From Victivallales bacterium (GTDB lineage Bacteria > Verrucomicrobiota > Lentisphaeria > Victivallales > Victivallaceae): a DNA stretch of 6,764 bases. The notes under the pieces were generated by a model. The model was given only the letters and a program-made list of their open reading frames with translations, was not told where the DNA came from and did not search any database. Below, one piece after another: positions 5,950-6,764 of this stretch (its first letter is position 1; the number at the start of each line of letters is the position of its first letter). Made by a program: the position numbers and the translations under genes. Location: the NCBI GenBank assembly GCA_030634125.1, contig DAOWBJ010000091.1:1-6764 (forward strand), given 5' to 3'.

Positions 5950-6240
5950 ATGGCGGCTAAAATACCTCAAAAGCTTCTGCCGTGGGTGGAAGCACGAAAA
6001 AAGCATCATCTGTCCCATGCGCAAATCCAGATGGCGCGGGAATTGGGAATGAAGCCCAAAAGCCTGGATAAACTGGCAAATTGCAAACAGCAACCATGGA
6101 AGTTACCATTAGCGGTCTTCATTGAAGAACGTTATTACAAGCGCTTCAAAAAATCACGTCCGGATAACGTCACCAGCATTGAATCACGGGCGACCGAAAA
6201 GAAAAAGGAGCGTAACCGTACAGAAAAGCCGACAATATAA
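5950..6240 (+). CDS. Conserved hypothetical small protein (LPWVEARKKHHLSHAQ type)
   Basis: 96 residues, soluble, strongly basic. The front part LPWVEARKKHHLSHAQIQMA (10-29) followed by RELGMKPKSLDKLANCKQ (30-47), and then QPWKLPLAVFIEERYYKRF (48-66), is a pattern I recognise from a widespread family of uncharacterised bacterial proteins. The segment SHAQIQMARELGMKPKSLDKL has the shape of a helix-turn-helix, so DNA binding is possible but unproven. The C-terminal 25 residues (ESRATEKKKERNRTEKPTI) are low-complexity and probably disordered. ATG 5950 has GGAG ten bases upstream. It is transcribed divergently from the RdgC-like operon and appears to stand alone. Confidence 0.85.
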   Translation: MAAKIPQKLLPWVEARKKHHLSHAQIQMARELGMKPKSLDKLANCKQQPWKLPLAVFIEERYYKRFKKSRPDNVTSIESRATEKKKERNRTEKPTI

Positions 6241-6319
6241 CAAATCACGATTTTATAAGGAAACAGGTAGTTTTGCCAAACGGGGGAATGTGGGCGGCAA
6301 GGTTAAAGTAATAACAGGC

Positions 6320-6341
6320 AGGAAAGTTCATTTTCCTTTTG
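6320..6341 (+). terminator. Weak terminator-like hairpin after the 96-aa gene
   Basis: AGGAAA (6320-6325), loop GTTCAT, TTTCCT (6332-6337), then TTT. Flanking GGC/GCC could extend the stem. It lies 80 bases after the stop of the small protein gene. The stem is AT-rich and the T run is short. Confidence 0.35.
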
Positions 6342-6383
6342 CCGGTAAATGAGTTTTTTGTTGACCAACCAAGAAGGAGCACT

Positions 6384-6500
6384 ATGATTTTTACATTAAC
6401 AGTTAAATGCGTCTTTGGTGCATATCTCAAAGACGAATGCATTCGCGTGATTGAAAATAAGGGCATCTGTCCGGTGCTGGCATTTGTCCTATGGCATTGA
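6384..6500 (+). pseudogene. 38-codon ORF with good RBS, probably a truncated gene start
   Basis: AAGGAG lies four bases before ATG 6384. The first 24 residues, MIFTLTVKCVFGAYLKDECI then RVIE, resemble the opening beta strands of pRiA4b ORF-3-like (IS1096 TnpR-type) proteins. In those, a similar strand and a C-I-R-V-I-E stretch are followed by a long domain of more than 100 residues. Here the sequence changes character at NKGICPVLAFVLWH and stops. It is therefore read as the 5' end of a gene joined to unrelated DNA. A genuine small protein cannot be excluded, because the start signal is good. Family assignment is tentative. Confidence 0.4.
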
Positions 6501-6635
6501 GTTGATTATTTTTTCAAATGAACTCTCAACGCCTACTTCTAAATCCAGTAATTCTCTAAGAATATAATTGCTGTCTTTGTATTCGTCAATGATTTTTTCA
6601 TATTCTTCAGTAATAAAGAATGGAATAATATTTTG
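6489..6635 (-). pseudogene. Coding-like 48-codon fragment without a start
   Basis: Between stop codons at 6638-6636 and 6491-6489 the minus strand encodes IIPFFITEEYEKIIDEYK followed by DSNYILRELLDLEVGVESSFEKIINSMP. Balanced charged and hydrophobic residues in helical periodicity look like a real protein C-terminus. There is no ATG or ribosome binding site at its front, and the same frame has further stops immediately upstream (TAA and TAG around 6636-6644). I interpret it as the 3' remnant of a decayed gene whose family I do not recognise. Its end overlaps the end of the 38-codon plus-strand ORF by 12 bases. Confidence 0.42.
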
Positions 6636-6690
6636 CTACTTTTAAACGGCGGAATATTTTTTTGCTGATTTTTGAGCACAACGCACCAAT

Positions 6691-6711
6691 GACGGTTGCA
6701 AGCCGTCTTTT
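6691..6711 (+). terminator. Small GC hairpin followed by TTTT
   Basis: GACGG (6691-6695), loop TTGCAAG, CCGTC (6703-6707), TTTT (6708-6711). Together with the coding-like fragment, it is the main structure seen in 6501-6764, which holds no full-length gene. No plus-strand gene ends just before it, so it may belong to a lost gene. Confidence 0.25.
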
Positions 6712-6764
6712 GAAGTATTATTGTTTTATCGACACGATGAACTTGAATGCTGTACAATGAAAAC

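Noticed and set aside
6539..6757. 72-aa minus-strand frame starting with TTG at 6757
   Set aside because: No ribosome binding site, poor composition, and it overlaps the better coding-like 48-codon fragment in another frame.
1..6764. CRISPR array, tRNA, rRNA, insertion sequence ends
   Set aside because: No regularly spaced repeats, no cloverleaf or rRNA-like stretch, and no transposase or terminal inverted repeats with target duplications were seen on reading both strands.

Overview
The window looks like accessory DNA from a Gram-negative-type bacterium of moderate to low GC content. Protein style (an RdgC-like protein that is not close to the proteobacterial one, a SEC-C-type cysteine-motif protein, a conserved LPWVEARKKHHLSHAQ-type small protein) would fit an anaerobic PVC-group bacterium such as Lentisphaerota. 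That placement is only an inference: there is no rRNA or housekeeping marker.

Layout from left to right. (1) A likely 3' end of a plus-strand gene runs off the left edge (1-72) and is followed by an AT-rich intergenic stretch with a terminator-like hairpin (184-202). (2) A large unrecognised minus-strand gene (285-1703) lies directly behind, and in the same frame as, a 33-codon ORF that carries the only good ribosome binding site (1707-1808). One TAA separates them, so this may be a single 507-codon gene broken by a stop. (3) A hipB-hipA operon on the minus strand (3576 to 2003) has a 4-nt ATGA overlap and a promoter region with three copies of a TTAATG(T)-type heptamer. (4) Immediately upstream of that promoter is a 52-codon piece of an Abi_2 (AbiD/AbiF-type abortive infection) protein with no start of its own. 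(5) A two-gene minus-strand operon follows: a divergent RdgC-family protein (4612-5706) and a protein with two identically spaced C-x4-C-x-C motifs and a lysine-rich tail (3793-4587). (6) A 243-bp divergent intergenic region carries a hairpin and a good sigma70-type promoter for a conserved 96-residue small protein on the plus strand (5950-6240). (7) The right end (6241-6764) holds no full-length gene, only a 38-codon plus-strand ORF whose first part looks like the start of a larger protein, a coding-looking 48-codon minus-strand fragment, and small hairpins.

In function, hipBA is a recognisable toxin-antitoxin-type kinase/repressor pair. The RdgC-like protein is expected to bind double-stranded DNA, and its partner looks metal-binding. 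Together with an abortive-infection gene remnant and at least two other gene fragments, this resembles a turnover zone of a defence or mobile-DNA island. The most unusual items are the RdgC-like/twin-cysteine gene pair, the in-frame TAA near the start of the 507-codon frame, and the Abi_2 scar between the two operons.
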